From Cellulomonas terrae (lineage in GTDB: Bacteria; Actinomycetota; Actinomycetes; Actinomycetales; Cellulomonadaceae), in assembly GCF_007990265.1 (NCBI RefSeq), contig NZ_BJWH01000005.1, positions 1 to 64,000 on the forward strand: a stretch of DNA of 64,000 bases, written 5' to 3'. Shown here piece after piece: positions 33,405-43,699 of this stretch (within the stretch, counting starts at the first letter, position 1; each line of letters opens with the position of its first letter). The notes beneath the pieces were generated by a model. The model ran no database searches and was not told where the DNA came from. It saw only the letters and a program-made list of their open reading frames with translations. Both the position numbers and the translations under genes were made by a program.

Positions 33405-33785
33405 ATGACCAGACACAGCGTGCACACCGACGACGCCCCCGCCGCGCTGGGGCCGTACAGCCAGGCGATCGTCGCCGGCGGCTTCGTGTTCTGCTCCGGC
33501 ACCGCCGGCATCGACCCGGCGACCGGAGAGGTCCCCGAGGGGATCGAGGCGCAGACCGAGCTCGCACTGCGCAGCATCGCCGCGACCCTCGAGGCTGCGG
33601 GCTCGTCGATGGACCACCTGGTCAAGACGACGATCTTCTACTCCGACGTCGCCGACTTCGCCGCGCTGAACGCGGTGTACGCCCGCCACATGCCGACGCC
33701 GCAGCCGGCGCGGTCGGCACCCGCCAACGTCATCCTCCCGCGCGGGCTGCTCGTCTCGATCGACGCGATCGCCACGCTCCCCTGA
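33405..33785 (+). CDS. ridA: RidA family enamine/imine deaminase
   Basis: The 126-residue protein matches RidA (YjgF/UK114): GPYSQAIVAGGFVFCSGTAGIDP, a central HLVKTTIFYSDVADFAALNAVY helix and PARSAPANVILPRG, where the Arg of PARS binds the carboxylate of the imine. It hydrolyses reactive 2-aminoacrylate-type intermediates. GGGAG lies five bases before ATG 33405. The 266 bp to its left hold only its upstream region with no further gene seen. Confidence 0.9.
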   Translation: MTRHSVHTDDAPAALGPYSQAIVAGGFVFCSGTAGIDPATGEVPEGIEAQTELALRSIAATLEAAGSSMDHLVKTTIFYSDVADFAALNAVYARHMPTPQPARSAPANVILPRGLLVSIDAIATLP

Positions 33786-33939
33786 CCGCGGGCGCGTGGG
33801 CGGCGGGGGGACGTCGTCACGCCTGCGGCGAACACGGGCAGTCGAGGCACCACCCCGCAGTTAGCATCGAACAACGCCGCCCCGTCGACCCCCGGTGCGC
33901 CAGCCAGGGGAGCCGGCACGCAGCTCGTGAGGAGTGCAC

Positions 33940-36519
33940 ATGTTCGAGAGATTCACGGACCGAGCCCGTCGCGTGGTCGTCCTTGCCCAAGAAGAGGCAC
34001 GGATGCTCAACCACAACTACATCGGGACGGAGCACATCCTCCTGGGCCTCATCCACGAGGGTGAGGGTGTCGCAGCCAAGGCTCTGGAGTCGCTCGGCAT
34101 CTCGCTCGAGGCCGTGCGCGCCCAGGTGCAGGAGATCATCGGCGAGGGCCAGCAGGCTCCGTCGGGTCACATCCCCTTCACCCCGCGCGCCAAGAAGGTC
34201 CTCGAGCTGTCGCTGCGCGAGGCGCTCCAGCTGGGGCACAACTACATCGGGACCGAGCACATCCTGCTCGGCCTCATCCGTGAGGGCGAGGGCGTCGCCG
34301 CCCAGGTCCTCAACAAGCTGGGCGCGGACCTGAACCGCGTGCGCCAGCAGGTCATCCAGCTCGTCTCCGGCTACCAGGGCAAGGAGCCCGTCGCCGCCGG
34401 CGGTCCGCAGGAGGGGCAGCCCTCGGGCTCGGCCGTCCTCGACCAGTTCGGCCGCAACCTCACGCAGGCTGCGCGCGACGGCAAGCTCGACCCGGTCATC
34501 GGGCGCGAGAAGGAGATCGAGCGGGTCATGCAGGTGCTGTCCCGCCGCACCAAGAACAACCCGGTCCTCATCGGGGAGCCCGGCGTCGGCAAGACGGCCG
34601 TCGTCGAGGGCCTCGCGCAGGACATCGTGCGCGGCGACGTGCCCGAGACGCTCAAGGACAAGCAGCTCTACACGCTGGACCTGGGCGCGCTCGTGGCGGG
34701 TTCGCGCTACCGCGGTGACTTCGAGGAGCGCCTGAAGAAGGTGCTCAAGGAGATCCGCACGCGCGGCGACATCATCCTGTTCATCGACGAGATCCACACG
34801 CTCGTCGGGGCCGGTGCCGCCGAGGGTGCCATCGACGCCGCGAGCATCCTCAAGCCGATGCTGGCGCGCGGCGAGCTGCAGACCATCGGTGCCACCACGC
34901 TCGACGAGTACCGCAAGTACGTCGAGAAGGACCCGGCCCTGGAGCGTCGCTTCCAGCCGATCCAGGTGGCCGAGCCCAACCTGCAGCACGCGATCGAGAT
35001 CCTCAAGGGTCTGCGCGACCGGTACGAGGCGCACCACCGCGTGTCCATCACGGACGCCGCGCTGGTCGCCGCCGCCACGCTGGCGGACCGGTACGTCAAC
35101 GACCGCTACCTGCCGGACAAGGCGATCGACCTGGTCGACGAGGCCGGCGCCCGCCTGCGCATCCGCCGCATGACGGCTCCGCCGGAGCTGCGCGAGCTCG
35201 ACGAGCAGATCGCCGAGACGCGCCGCGACAAGGAGTCGGCGATCGACGAGCAGGACTTCGAGAAGGCGGCCCGTCTCCGCGACGCCGAGAAGCAGCTCGG
35301 TCTCAAGCGCGTGGAGAAGGAGAAGGCCTGGAAGTCCGGCGACCTCGACGCGGTCGCGGAGGTCGACGAGGAGCTCATCGCCGAGGTGCTGGCGATCGCC
35401 ACCGGCATCCCGGTGTTCAAGCTCACCGAGGAGGAGTCCAGCCGCCTGCTCCACATGGAGGAGAACCTGCACAAGCGGGTCGTCGGCCAGGACGCCGCCA
35501 TCAAGGCGCTCTCGCAGGCCATCCGTCGTACGCGTGCGGGCCTCAAGGACCCGAAGCGTCCCGGTGGGTCGTTCATCTTCGCCGGCCCCACGGGCGTCGG
35601 GAAGACCGAGCTGGCCAAGGCGCTCGCGGAGTTCCTGTTCGGTGACGAGGACGCGCTGATCCAGCTCGACATGTCCGAGTTCTCGGAGAAGCACACGGTC
35701 TCGCGGCTGTTCGGCTCGCCTCCCGGCTACGTCGGGTACGACGAGGGTGGCCAGCTCACGGAGAAGGTCCGTCGCAAGCCGTTCTCGGTGGTCCTCTTCG
35801 ACGAGGTCGAGAAGGCGCACGCGGACATCTTCAACTCGCTGCTGCAGATCCTCGAGGACGGTCGCCTGACCGACTCGCAGGGCCGGGTGGTCGACTTCAA
35901 GAACACCGTCATCATCATGACCACGAACCTCGGCACCCGGGACATCGCCAAGGGCCTCATGACCGGCTTCCAGGCCGGCGGGGACCTGTCGACGTCGTAC
36001 GAGCGCATGAAGTCGAAGGTCAACGACGAGCTCAAGCAGCACTTCCGGCCTGAGTTCCTCAACCGCGTCGACGACGTGGTCGTGTTCCCGCAGCTGTCCC
36101 AGCCGGAGATCTTCCAGATCGTCGACCTCATGGTCGCGAAGCTGGCCAAGCGTCTGCGGGACAAGGACATGGACATCGAGATCACGCCCGCGGCCAAGAA
36201 GCTGCTGTCGGAGAAGGGCTACGACCCGGTCCTGGGTGCTCGGCCGCTGCGCCGCGCGATCCAGCGGGACATCGAGGACGCACTGTCCGAGAAGATCCTG
36301 TTCGGCGAGCTCAAGGCCGGCCAGAAGGTGATCGTGGACGCCGAGGGCGAGGGTCTGCTCGGGGAGTTCCTGTTCCGCGGCGTCCCGCGTGGGGCGCACC
36401 CCGCGGAGCCGGTCGCCGTCGGTGCCTCGTACGGCACCCCCGGCTCGGGCACCGACCTGCCGGCCGCCGGCCCGACCATCAGCGACAGCGGGACGGGCAC
36501 CCTGCCCCAGGTGGGCTGA
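33940..36519 (+). CDS. clpC: ClpC-type AAA+ unfoldase
   Basis: The 859-residue chaperone has the double Clp-N repeat ([14 protein letters not shown] appears twice in the first 140 residues), a first AAA+ domain with Walker A GEPGVGKT at 212-219, the UVR segment [18 protein letters not shown] in the middle domain and a second AAA+ domain with GPTGVGKT at 549-556. It feeds proteins to ClpP. The proline/glycine-rich tail after about 820 is species-specific. ATG 33940 has GGAG five bases upstream. Confidence 0.95.
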   Translation: MFERFTDRARRVVVLAQEEARMLNHNYIGTEHILLGLIHEGEGVAAKALESLGISLEAVRAQVQEIIGEGQQAPSGHIPFTPRAKKVLELSLREALQLGHNYIGTEHILLGLIREGEGVAAQVLNKLGADLNRVRQQVIQLVSGYQGKEPVAAGGPQEGQPSGSAVLDQFGRNLTQAARDGKLDPVIGREKEIERVMQVLSRRTKNNPVLIGEPGVGKTAVVEGLAQDIVRGDVPETLKDKQLYTLDLGALVAGSRYRGDFEERLKKVLKEIRTRGDIILFIDEIHTLVGAGAAEGAIDAASILKPMLARGELQTIGATTLDEYRKYVEKDPALERRFQPIQVAEPNLQHAIEILKGLRDRYEAHHRVSITDAALVAAATLADRYVNDRYLPDKAIDLVDEAGARLRIRRMTAPPELRELDEQIAETRRDKESAIDEQDFEKAARLRDAEKQLGLKRVEKEKAWKSGDLDAVAEVDEELIAEVLAIATGIPVFKLTEEESSRLLHMEENLHKRVVGQDAAIKALSQAIRRTRAGLKDPKRPGGSFIFAGPTGVGKTELAKALAEFLFGDEDALIQLDMSEFSEKHTVSRLFGSPPGYVGYDEGGQLTEKVRRKPFSVVLFDEVEKAHADIFNSLLQILEDGRLTDSQGRVVDFKNTVIIMTTNLGTRDIAKGLMTGFQAGGDLSTSYERMKSKVNDELKQHFRPEFLNRVDDVVVFPQLSQPEIFQIVDLMVAKLAKRLRDKDMDIEITPAAKKLLSEKGYDPVLGARPLRRAIQRDIEDALSEKILFGELKAGQKVIVDAEGEGLLGEFLFRGVPRGAHPAEPVAVGASYGTPGSGTDLPAAGPTISDSGTGTLPQVG

Positions 36520-36535
36520 CCTCGCACCGCACGCA

Positions 36536-36576
36536 CGACGAACGCCCCGGTCCACTGCGGACCGGGGCGTTCGTCG
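36536..36576 (+). terminator. clpC terminator
   Basis: A perfect 18-bp stem (CGACGAACGCCCCGGTCC at 36536-36553, complement at 36559-36576) with a five-base loop lies 17 bp past the clpC stop. It lacks a U tract, as is usual in high-GC actinobacteria. Confidence 0.8.
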
Positions 36577-36610
36577 CGTCCGGACACCGGGACGGTGGCA
36601 GGGTGGGTGC

Positions 36611-38062
36611 ATGCCTGGACAACGCCGTCTGCCCCGATCCGCACCCGAGGAGCAGGGGGTGGACCCGCAGGCACTCGTGCGGCTGGTCGACGCGCTCGTC
36701 GGCTGGCCCGAGCTCCACTCGCTGATGGTGGTGCGGCACGGGACGGTGGTCGCGGAGGGGTGGGCGGAGCCGTTCGCGCCGGACCGGCTGCACGAGCTCT
36801 TCTCGCTCAGTAAGAGCTTCACGTCGACGGCGGTCGGGTTCGCGGTCGCCGAGGGGCTGCTCGGTGTGGACGATCTCGTCCTGGACCACCTCGCGGACGA
36901 GGCGCCGGCCGAGCCGGGCGAGAACCTGCGGCGGATGCGGGTCCGGGACCTGCTGACCATGACGACCGGTCACGCGGACGACCCCACAGAGCGGGTGTTC
37001 CAGACCGGCGACTGGGTCAGGGCGTTCCTCGCGGAGCCGGTCGAGCACGAGCCCGGCACCTTCTTCGTCTACAACACGGCGGGCACCCACGTGCTCGCGG
37101 CGCTGGTGCAGAAGGTGACCGGGCAGCGCCTGATCGACTACCTGGGCCCACGGCTGCTCGAGCCGCTGGGCATCGAGGGGGCGACGTGGCAGCAGTCGCC
37201 GACCGGGGTGGACGTCGGCGGCAGCGGGTTGTCGGCGACCACGGAGGACGTCGCGGTGTTCGGCCAGCTCTACCTCCAGGACGGCGTCTGGGAGGGGCGG
37301 CAGGTGCTGCCCGAGGGCTGGGCCGCCGAGGCGACGAGGCTCCAGGTACCGAACGGTCCGAGCCCCGACGTGGACTGGGCGCAGGGGTACGGGTACCAGT
37401 TCTGGCGCGGACGCCACGGCAGCTACCGCGGGGACGGCGCGTTCGGACAGTACTGCGTGGTGCTGCCTGACCAGGACGTCGTCGTGGTGACGACGTCCGG
37501 GGTCGGCGAGATGCACGGTCAGCTCGCGCTCGTCTGGGAGCACCTGCTGCCCGGTCTGGCCGACGGGCCGCTGCCGGACGACCACGACGGCCGGCGGCTG
37601 CTGACGGAGCGGCTCGGCGGGATGCGCCTCGACCCGCCGCACGGGTCGCCGACGTCACGGACGGGGCACCGGCTGCGGGGGCGGACGATCACGTTCGAGC
37701 CGAACACGCTCGGGATCCGCAACGCCGTGCTGGAGACGGGCGACGGGCACGACCGGCTGACCGTCGACCACGAGGAGGAGACCGTCATCGTCTCCGTCGG
37801 GCACGCCGAGCCGGTGCTCACGCGGACGAGCCTGCGGCGCGGTACCCCGGAAGACGTGCTGGTCAGCGGCACGTGGACGTCGCCGGACTCCTACGTGCTG
37901 ACCGCCCGGTTCGTCGAGGCGCCGTTCGTCCTGACGATGACCGCGACGGTGACCGGTGACGACGTGGTGGTCGACGGCGGGTTCAACGTCTCGTTCGGGC
38001 CGACGGAGGTTCCGCGGTTGACGGGCTCCCTGGTGCAGGACGAGGACGTCTGGGTCGGCTGA
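36611..38062 (+). CDS. Serine hydrolase of the beta-lactamase/PBP4 family
   Basis: The 483-residue protein has a class C beta-lactamase-like catalytic domain: LFSLSKSFTS (S-x-x-K with nucleophilic Ser), FVYNTAGTH for the Tyr-Asn element and HGSYRGDGAFGQ for the KTG-box position. From about residue 350 a beta-rich C-terminal domain follows, like the accessory domain of related esterases. No signal peptide is seen, so it is probably cytoplasmic. It could be an esterase or peptidase rather than a beta-lactamase. Confidence 0.83.
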   Translation: MPGQRRLPRSAPEEQGVDPQALVRLVDALVGWPELHSLMVVRHGTVVAEGWAEPFAPDRLHELFSLSKSFTSTAVGFAVAEGLLGVDDLVLDHLADEAPAEPGENLRRMRVRDLLTMTTGHADDPTERVFQTGDWVRAFLAEPVEHEPGTFFVYNTAGTHVLAALVQKVTGQRLIDYLGPRLLEPLGIEGATWQQSPTGVDVGGSGLSATTEDVAVFGQLYLQDGVWEGRQVLPEGWAAEATRLQVPNGPSPDVDWAQGYGYQFWRGRHGSYRGDGAFGQYCVVLPDQDVVVVTTSGVGEMHGQLALVWEHLLPGLADGPLPDDHDGRRLLTERLGGMRLDPPHGSPTSRTGHRLRGRTITFEPNTLGIRNAVLETGDGHDRLTVDHEEETVIVSVGHAEPVLTRTSLRRGTPEDVLVSGTWTSPDSYVLTARFVEAPFVLTMTATVTGDDVVVDGGFNVSFGPTEVPRLTGSLVQDEDVWVG

Positions 38063-38111
38063 CCTGGCAGGGAGGCGCTCGCGGGAGTTCGATCGGCCGT
38101 CTCGGCCTGGG

Positions 38112-39320
38112 TCAGCTGAGCTCCAGGACCGTCCACCAGTCGTTCACGTCGCGCTTGCGGTAGGCGGTGACCTCCTGCTGCCCTGCGGTCAGCCGTGCGT
38201 CGGAGGCGCGGTGGGAGTGCAGGGCGGCGTCCGTCGCGACGTGCACGAGCCGGACGCGGGCGCCTGCGGTCCACGGGCGGGCGTCCACGACCTCCACGCG
38301 CCAGTCCGCCGACGCGTCGGCGGTGTCCGAGGCGCTGACCTGCTGCTGCCGCGACAGCGGTGACTGCACCCCGGCGCTGCTGCGCAGCCACCCGCCCGTG
38401 GACACGTGCTGCAGCCGCACGACCGACCCGTCGCGCAGCCCGGTGCCGTCGGGCGTCCCGGCGGTCCCGACCAGCAGCCAGCGGTCGTTGTCGTCGGACC
38501 CGGCGAAGCACGTGACCTGCTGGAGGCCGTCGGAGCCGGGGTGGGTGTACGGGAGGTCGTGGGAGTGCAGCGTCAGCCCGGTCCACACGTGCGAGAGCTT
38601 GACGGTGTCACCGGTGGACACGGGGTCCTTGACGCCGGGCGCCTTCTTGGTGAGCACCCGGGGGCGTCGTGGCGTGTAGTCCTGCAGGAAGAACCCCCGC
38701 CACGAGTGGCCGTTGGACGCGGTCCAGTCGTGCTGGTCGGCCTCCGACGTGAGCGTCACCGGCTTGCGGGGCGTGTTGCTGTCGTAGATCAGCACGGTGG
38801 TCCGGCCCGTGGCGCGGTCCTGCTCGTAGCCGTACGCGACGACCTGGTGGTTGTCGCCGATGGAGGCCAGGTTGCGCGCGACGACCAGGCCGAGGACCAC
38901 GGGCCGTCCTGCGTCGATGGACGCGATGAGCCGGGGGAGCTCCTCCTCCTTGGTCCAGCGCGTGACGCCCTTGAACACCCACGTCTCGTCGTCGGAGTGC
39001 ATGGACCAGGTGACGAACTTCGCTGCGGAGCCGGTGAAGAACGAGTCCCGCAGGCGCTGCGTGAACAGCTGCGCGAGCCAGTGGCTGTCGGGCGGGACAC
39101 GGCTGGGCGCCCACAGGTCGGAGCGCCACGCAGGCACCGGCTGACCAGCGAGGAAGTAGTCGAGCGCCGCGTACGCCATGCCGCCGCACCGGCCCGCCGT
39201 CGTGATCTTGGCGCCGTTGGGCAGCGTGAGCACCTCGTTGACGAACGCGTTCGGGAACGCGAAGCCGTGGGTGGCGGGGTCGAACGCGACCGCCCGTCCG
39301 GTGAGGACCTGCTCCGGCAT
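38112..39320 (-). CDS. Papain-like N-terminal region joined to C-terminal MIR repeats
   Basis: The 402-residue protein has two parts. Residues 1-215 show a cysteine-peptidase-like pattern: GRCGGMAYAAL (Cys45), DNHQVVAYGYE (His158) and IYDSNTP (Asp180 or Asn182). From about 235 there are MIR-type beta-trefoil repeats, such as GDTVKLSHVWTGLTLHSH and GSVVRLQHVSTGGWLRS, of the kind found in eukaryotic protein O-mannosyltransferases and IP3 receptors. No signal peptide is visible. ATG 39320 has AGAGG seven bases upstream; ATG 39326 is an alternative. Function unknown. Confidence 0.7.
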   Translation of the reverse strand: MPEQVLTGRAVAFDPATHGFAFPNAFVNEVLTLPNGAKITTAGRCGGMAYAALDYFLAGQPVPAWRSDLWAPSRVPPDSHWLAQLFTQRLRDSFFTGSAAKFVTWSMHSDDETWVFKGVTRWTKEEELPRLIASIDAGRPVVLGLVVARNLASIGDNHQVVAYGYEQDRATGRTTVLIYDSNTPRKPVTLTSEADQHDWTASNGHSWRGFFLQDYTPRRPRVLTKKAPGVKDPVSTGDTVKLSHVWTGLTLHSHDLPYTHPGSDGLQQVTCFAGSDDNDRWLLVGTAGTPDGTGLRDGSVVRLQHVSTGGWLRSSAGVQSPLSRQQQVSASDTADASADWRVEVVDARPWTAGARVRLVHVATDAALHSHRASDARLTAGQQEVTAYRKRDVNDWWTVLELS

Positions 39321-39417
39321 CGCCATCCCTCTCGTCCCTGCGAGCCGCACGCCCGCGCGCGGCACCCTCTTGTCGAGGGTGACACGAAGGAGTCGGGAGG
39401 GGCGGGTGAGATACACC

Positions 39418-39447
39418 GACGGCCCCGGTCGTGCGACCGGGGCCGTC
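39418..39447 (-). terminator. Terminator of the discoidin/beta-helix gene
   Basis: The perfect 13-bp arms GACGGCCCCGGTC and GACCGGGGCCGTC (39418-39430, 39435-39447) close a four-base loop, 18 bp past the stop of the minus-strand gene ending at 39466. Confidence 0.75.
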
Positions 39448-39465
39448 TGTGCGTCCTGCGCGAGG

Positions 39466-42069
39466 TCAGCCGCCGTAGCTGGCCAGGTACGCCGGGATGG
39501 TGGCGGTGCCCTGGGCCACCCCACCGGCGTCGTTGATGACGTGCGCGATCACCCCGTTGCCACCGAGCGACACCGTGAGGATGTTGTGGAACCTCACGCC
39601 CGGCTTGACCGGCACCTGGAACCCGCTGTCGACGACGATGCTCGGGTCGACGTTGAAGAAGCTGTACACGCCGCCGCCCCACAGCTCGTGGGTGGTCACG
39701 GCGTCGGCCACCCGGTAGCCCGCGTAGCCGCGGCGGGTGCCGTTCTGCCACGCGGCCTGGTTCGGCACGTCGTACGGGAGCTCGTTCTGGTAGAAGATCG
39801 TCCGCCCGCGGTCGCCGTTCCAGAGGGTGTTCTCCTTCTGGTAGTGCTCGACGAACAGGCCCAGCCCGAGCACGTCGTTGCCGTTGACGACCAGCCCGTA
39901 CGCGGACGGGTTCTCGGTCCAGCCCACCCCGGCGCCGTGGTCGCCGCGCCACGACCAGATGTGGTCGATGATCGTGTCGTCGGAGTTCACGACGATGGCC
40001 GACGTCACCTTGCCGGGGATCCGGCCGCCGACGCGGACGAACACGTCGTGCAGCGAGACCGGGTTGGCGGCGCGGTCGGTGTGGTTGCCGGCCGACCCGA
40101 CCTCGAGCATCGCCGGGGAGTTGACGACGCCCGCGTCGAACAGGACGCCCGCGATGCGGACGCCGTTGACGTCGCCGACCCTCATCGCCGTCTGGCCGGC
40201 CGTCGGGACGATCGTCGCGTAGCCGAGGCCGAGCACCACGGTGTCCGGACGGTTGACGTCGATCGTCTTGTCGAGCGTGTAGATCCCCGGGGTGAGCAGC
40301 AGGTGCAGGCCCTGCGCCAGCGCGGCGTTGATGCGGTCCGCGCTGTCACCGGGCTTGGCGACGTAGAACTGGGTCAGCGGGATCGACGTGCCCGGGGTGT
40401 TCGGCCACGAGACGCCACGGGCGTTGGTGCGCGTCGACGGCACGAACACCGCGTAGCTGGAGCCGTCGAGGTACAGGTACGGCTTCTCCCGGCTGATCGG
40501 CGTGGTGTCGAGCACCGTGTGCGACGGGTTCGGGAAGCTCGGCGCCGGGGAGCCGGTCACGCCGGAGAACACCATGTTCCAGACCGAGCCCTCCCAGCGG
40601 CCCAGCGCCGACTCGCGGGTGTACCACTGCTGCTGCGACGCCGACTTCATCGCGCCGTCGACCTTGGAGTCGGCCGTGAAGCCGCCCGAGGCCCAGCCGT
40701 ACGAGGACGGGAACACCGCGAGGTCACCCGCGACGTGGATGCGCCGCATCGGTGCCGCCTGCGAGACGGCCCAGCGGTTCTCCCCGGTGAACGGCGTGAT
40801 CTTCAGGTTCTCCATCGAGCGCCAGAAGTTCTGCGTCGCGTTGCCGCCGAACCACTGGGCGTCGGCCCACACGCCGCCGGTGATGTTGACGTCGTCGGGG
40901 TTGCGGCCGAGGCCGTTGATCGACGTGTTGAAGCCGATGTGCGCCTGGACGTCGTAGGTGCCGGGGGCGAAGAGGAACTGGTCGCGACGGGTGCCGAACT
41001 GCGCCTCCTCCTGGGCCGTGAACGTCTCGTCGAGCTTCGCCTGGATCGCGGCCTGGCCGGTGCTCGGCGTGAACACGTGGACGTTCGGGCCGAGGTCGCC
41101 ACCGCCCGGGATCGGGTCCGTCGGGGTGGTCGTCGTGCCGGTGCTGATCTGGACCTCCCAGAGCGAGTAGCCGTAACCGGTGCCGCGGGCCGTCAGGTCG
41201 AGCCGGACGTAGCGCGCAGTCGCCGCGACGTCGAGCGTCTGCACCCCGCCGGTGCCGTTGGTGACCGTAGCCGCCGTCGCCCACGTGGTGCCGTTCGTCG
41301 ACGTCTGGACGCGGAACGCCTTGCCGTACGCGCCCTCCCACCGCAGCGTGACCTTGCAGACGCTCTGCGACGAGCCGAGGTCGACCTGCCACCACTGCGC
41401 GTCCGCGAACGTGCTGGACCAGCGGGTGCCGAGGTTGCCGTCGACCGCCGCGCTCGCGGGCGTGCCGCCGTTCTCGGTCGTGGACGCCGTGGCCGTCTTG
41501 CCCTGGGCGACGTTGGCGGTGCCGCAGGTGCCCGGCGTCGGGGTGGGCGTGGGCGTCGGCGTGATCCCGCCGACCTCGCCGAACACCTGGAACTCCCACA
41601 GCGAGTAGCCGTAGCCGGTGCCGCGGGCCGTCAGGTTGAGCCGCACGTACCGGGCGCTGCCGGTGACGTTCAGGTTCTGCGTGCCGCCGGTGCCGTTGGT
41701 GACCGTGGCGGCCGTGGACCAGGACGTGCCGGTGGTGGACGTCTGGACGGTGAACGCCCTGGCGTACGCGGCCTCCCACACGAGAGTCACGTGGTCGAGC
41801 GTGGCGGTCTGGCCCAGGTCGACCTGGATCGTCTGCGGGTCGGCCGCGAGGCTGGCCCAGCGCGTGCCGGCGTTGCCGTCGACGGCGTTGCGGGCGGGGG
41901 TGTAGTCGGCGTTCTCCGTCGACGACGCCGTGACGGTCTTTCCTTGGGAGAGGTTGACGGGGGCGGCGTTCGCGGCCGAGGCGGCGGTGATCGCGCCGAC
42001 GGCGACGACACCGGCCGCCAGGACCGCGGCGACCCAGGCTCGCGCCCGGGAGTGGACATGGGTGTGCAT
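39466..42069 (-). CDS. Secreted protein with two discoidin domains and a beta-helix glycan-active domain
   Basis: The 867-residue protein has a signal peptide (to about residue 36, ending ASAANAA), two F5/8C (CBM32-like) domains at about 38-165 and 185-310 separated by a TPTP linker, and a right-handed beta-helix from about 325 to the end (GLGRNPDDVNITGGVW, VNGVRIAGVLFDAGVV, SDDTIIDHIWSWRGDH). The last region resembles pectate-lyase-like and exo-beta-1,3-glucanase folds; the exact CAZy family is not assigned. GAGGAA precedes ATG 42069. It is the last of three consecutive secreted glycan proteins. Confidence 0.78.
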   Translation of the reverse strand: MHTHVHSRARAWVAAVLAAGVVAVGAITAASAANAAPVNLSQGKTVTASSTENADYTPARNAVDGNAGTRWASLAADPQTIQVDLGQTATLDHVTLVWEAAYARAFTVQTSTTGTSWSTAATVTNGTGGTQNLNVTGSARYVRLNLTARGTGYGYSLWEFQVFGEVGGITPTPTPTPTPGTCGTANVAQGKTATASTTENGGTPASAAVDGNLGTRWSSTFADAQWWQVDLGSSQSVCKVTLRWEGAYGKAFRVQTSTNGTTWATAATVTNGTGGVQTLDVAATARYVRLDLTARGTGYGYSLWEVQISTGTTTTPTDPIPGGGDLGPNVHVFTPSTGQAAIQAKLDETFTAQEEAQFGTRRDQFLFAPGTYDVQAHIGFNTSINGLGRNPDDVNITGGVWADAQWFGGNATQNFWRSMENLKITPFTGENRWAVSQAAPMRRIHVAGDLAVFPSSYGWASGGFTADSKVDGAMKSASQQQWYTRESALGRWEGSVWNMVFSGVTGSPAPSFPNPSHTVLDTTPISREKPYLYLDGSSYAVFVPSTRTNARGVSWPNTPGTSIPLTQFYVAKPGDSADRINAALAQGLHLLLTPGIYTLDKTIDVNRPDTVVLGLGYATIVPTAGQTAMRVGDVNGVRIAGVLFDAGVVNSPAMLEVGSAGNHTDRAANPVSLHDVFVRVGGRIPGKVTSAIVVNSDDTIIDHIWSWRGDHGAGVGWTENPSAYGLVVNGNDVLGLGLFVEHYQKENTLWNGDRGRTIFYQNELPYDVPNQAAWQNGTRRGYAGYRVADAVTTHELWGGGVYSFFNVDPSIVVDSGFQVPVKPGVRFHNILTVSLGGNGVIAHVINDAGGVAQGTATIPAYLASYGG

Positions 42070-42121
42070 GAAAGGTTCCTCACGGATCGGGTGCCGGCTC
42101 CGTCGCCGCGCACCGGTGGGA

Positions 42122-42164
42122 GCACGGCCCGGCCGGACCTGATGCGGGTGCGGCCGGGCCGTGC
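42122..42164 (-). terminator. Terminator of the DUF1996 gene
   Basis: A perfect 14-bp stem, GCACGGCCCGGCCG (42122-42135) with its complement at 42151-42164, sits ten bases past the stop of the gene ending at 42175. Confidence 0.75.
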
Positions 42165-42174
42165 GGCTGGGGTG

Positions 42175-43548
42175 CTACGGGATGAGCTGGTAGTTCGCGT
42201 CCAGGACGGCTCCGGCCCACGGCTTGTACAGGTCGTAGCCGCGCGGGTTGCACTGCAGACCGCCGTTGATGCAGTGCTCGGTCAGCGCCTGGAGCACGGC
42301 CGGGTCCCACGCGTTGAAGAAGTCGTAGTGGAACGAGAAGCCACGACCGCTGGAGAACCGGACGTCCGACATGTTCCCGTCGGCCGGCCAGGACAGCTTG
42401 AACTCGATCATCGGCACCGCGACCGGGTGGGTCGCCGTGCACTCGCCGTTGACCGGGTACGCCATGTGGCTCTTGTGGTTGGCCGAGTCGAGGTTGATCC
42501 CGTCCCAGCAGCTCGGCGCCTGGTAGCGGACGTTGAGCTGCGAGCCGATCGGGCAGCTCGCCGGGATGTCCCAGTTGAACGAGCTGTTCCCGCACTCGAA
42601 GCCCTCGACCGCGCCGGGGGCCGTCCGAAACTCGTCCTTCGTGGCCGTCATGCTGCCGACGAGGAACCGCAGACCCTGCGGGAACGGGACGACCTTCTTG
42701 TAGTCGATGATCCCGGCCTTGTAGTAGATGGTCTGCTCGTTGCTGGCGATGACCTTGGTCTCGCCGCGCATGAGCGTCGGGAACCAGTACGCGGACTCGT
42801 CCTGCGGGACCGTGCAGCTGGTGCTGTTCGCCGCCAGCAGCGACGCCGTCGTCGTGTTCGCGTTCGTCGAGCGGTTGCCCAGGAACGTGTGGCTGTGCGA
42901 CGCGCCCGCCTGGCCCGGGTACACGATCGGGTCGTCGTTGAGCGTGTGCGTCGGGGTGCAGTTGGCCTGGAACTCGTGGTGCGTCACCGACGTGTCGGCG
43001 CCCGGCGGGGCCGGCGGCAGCGGCTTCGGGGTGTGCGCCGGAGTGGTCGCACCACCGGTGCCGAGCACGGCGAGGTCCCACAGGGAGTAGCCGTAGCCGG
43101 TGCCGCGCGCGGTGAGGTTCAGCCGCAGGTAGCGGCCCGTGCCCGACGCGGCGACCGTCTGGTTGCCGCCCGTGCCGTTGCTGACCGTGGCGACGGTGGT
43201 CCAGGTGGTGCCGTTCGGGGAGAGCTGCACCTGGAACGCCTTGGCGTAGGCCGCCTCCCAGCGCAGCTCGACGCGGTCGACGGTGGCGGTGGCGCCCAGG
43301 TCGACCTGGATCCACTGCGCGTCCGAGAACTGGCTCGCCCAGCGGGTGGTGCCGTTGCCGTCGACGGCCTTGGACGCCGTGAAGTCCGGGCCCTCCGCCG
43401 ACGAGGACGTGGCGAGCTTGCCCTGCGAGATGTTGACGGGTGCGGCGCTCGCGGACGACGCGATCGCGACGCCGGTCGCGACGAGCACGGCGCAGAGTGC
43501 ACCGGCGAGCCAGGGCCGGGTCGTGCGTGCACGGGGACGGGTGGGCAT
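42175..43548 (-). CDS. Secreted discoidin-DUF1996 protein
   Basis: The 457-residue protein has a signal peptide (WLAGALCAVLVATGVAIASSASA), one F5/8C domain at about 36-165 and a DUF1996 domain from about 190 (EFQANCTPTHTLNDDPIVYPGQAGASHSHTFLGN, CGNSSFNWDIPASCP, SCWDGINLDS). DUF1996 is common in fungal secreted wall proteins and its activity is not known to me. The paired His residues in ASHSHTF could bind metal. GGAG lies five bases before ATG 43548. Confidence 0.83.
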   Translation of the reverse strand: MPTRPRARTTRPWLAGALCAVLVATGVAIASSASAAPVNISQGKLATSSSAEGPDFTASKAVDGNGTTRWASQFSDAQWIQVDLGATATVDRVELRWEAAYAKAFQVQLSPNGTTWTTVATVSNGTGGNQTVAASGTGRYLRLNLTARGTGYGYSLWDLAVLGTGGATTPAHTPKPLPPAPPGADTSVTHHEFQANCTPTHTLNDDPIVYPGQAGASHSHTFLGNRSTNANTTTASLLAANSTSCTVPQDESAYWFPTLMRGETKVIASNEQTIYYKAGIIDYKKVVPFPQGLRFLVGSMTATKDEFRTAPGAVEGFECGNSSFNWDIPASCPIGSQLNVRYQAPSCWDGINLDSANHKSHMAYPVNGECTATHPVAVPMIEFKLSWPADGNMSDVRFSSGRGFSFHYDFFNAWDPAVLQALTEHCINGGLQCNPRGYDLYKPWAGAVLDANYQLIP

Positions 43549-43656
43549 GAGGTCTCCTTCGAGGTGGACCACGCGGGTCAGGACAGGTCCGAAGGAGGTG
43601 CGACGATGCACGCACGCCTTCGGCGTATCGGCTCTGTGAGGGGTTGGCCGAGGGTG

Positions 43657-43690
43657 GTGCCCGGGGCGGGTGGCCGCCCGCCCCGGGCAC
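43657..43690 (-). terminator. Terminator of the three-discoidin glycosidase gene
   Basis: The perfect 14-bp arms GTGCCCGGGGCGGG and CCCGCCCCGGGCAC (43657-43670, 43677-43690) with a six-base loop end ten bases past the stop at 43700. Confidence 0.78.
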
Positions 43691-43699
43691 GTCAGCTGG

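Noticed and set aside
33817..36960. A 1047-codon minus-strand frame opposite clpC
   Set aside because: clpC is unmistakable on the other strand; the antisense product is a low-complexity leucine/arginine/aspartate sequence.
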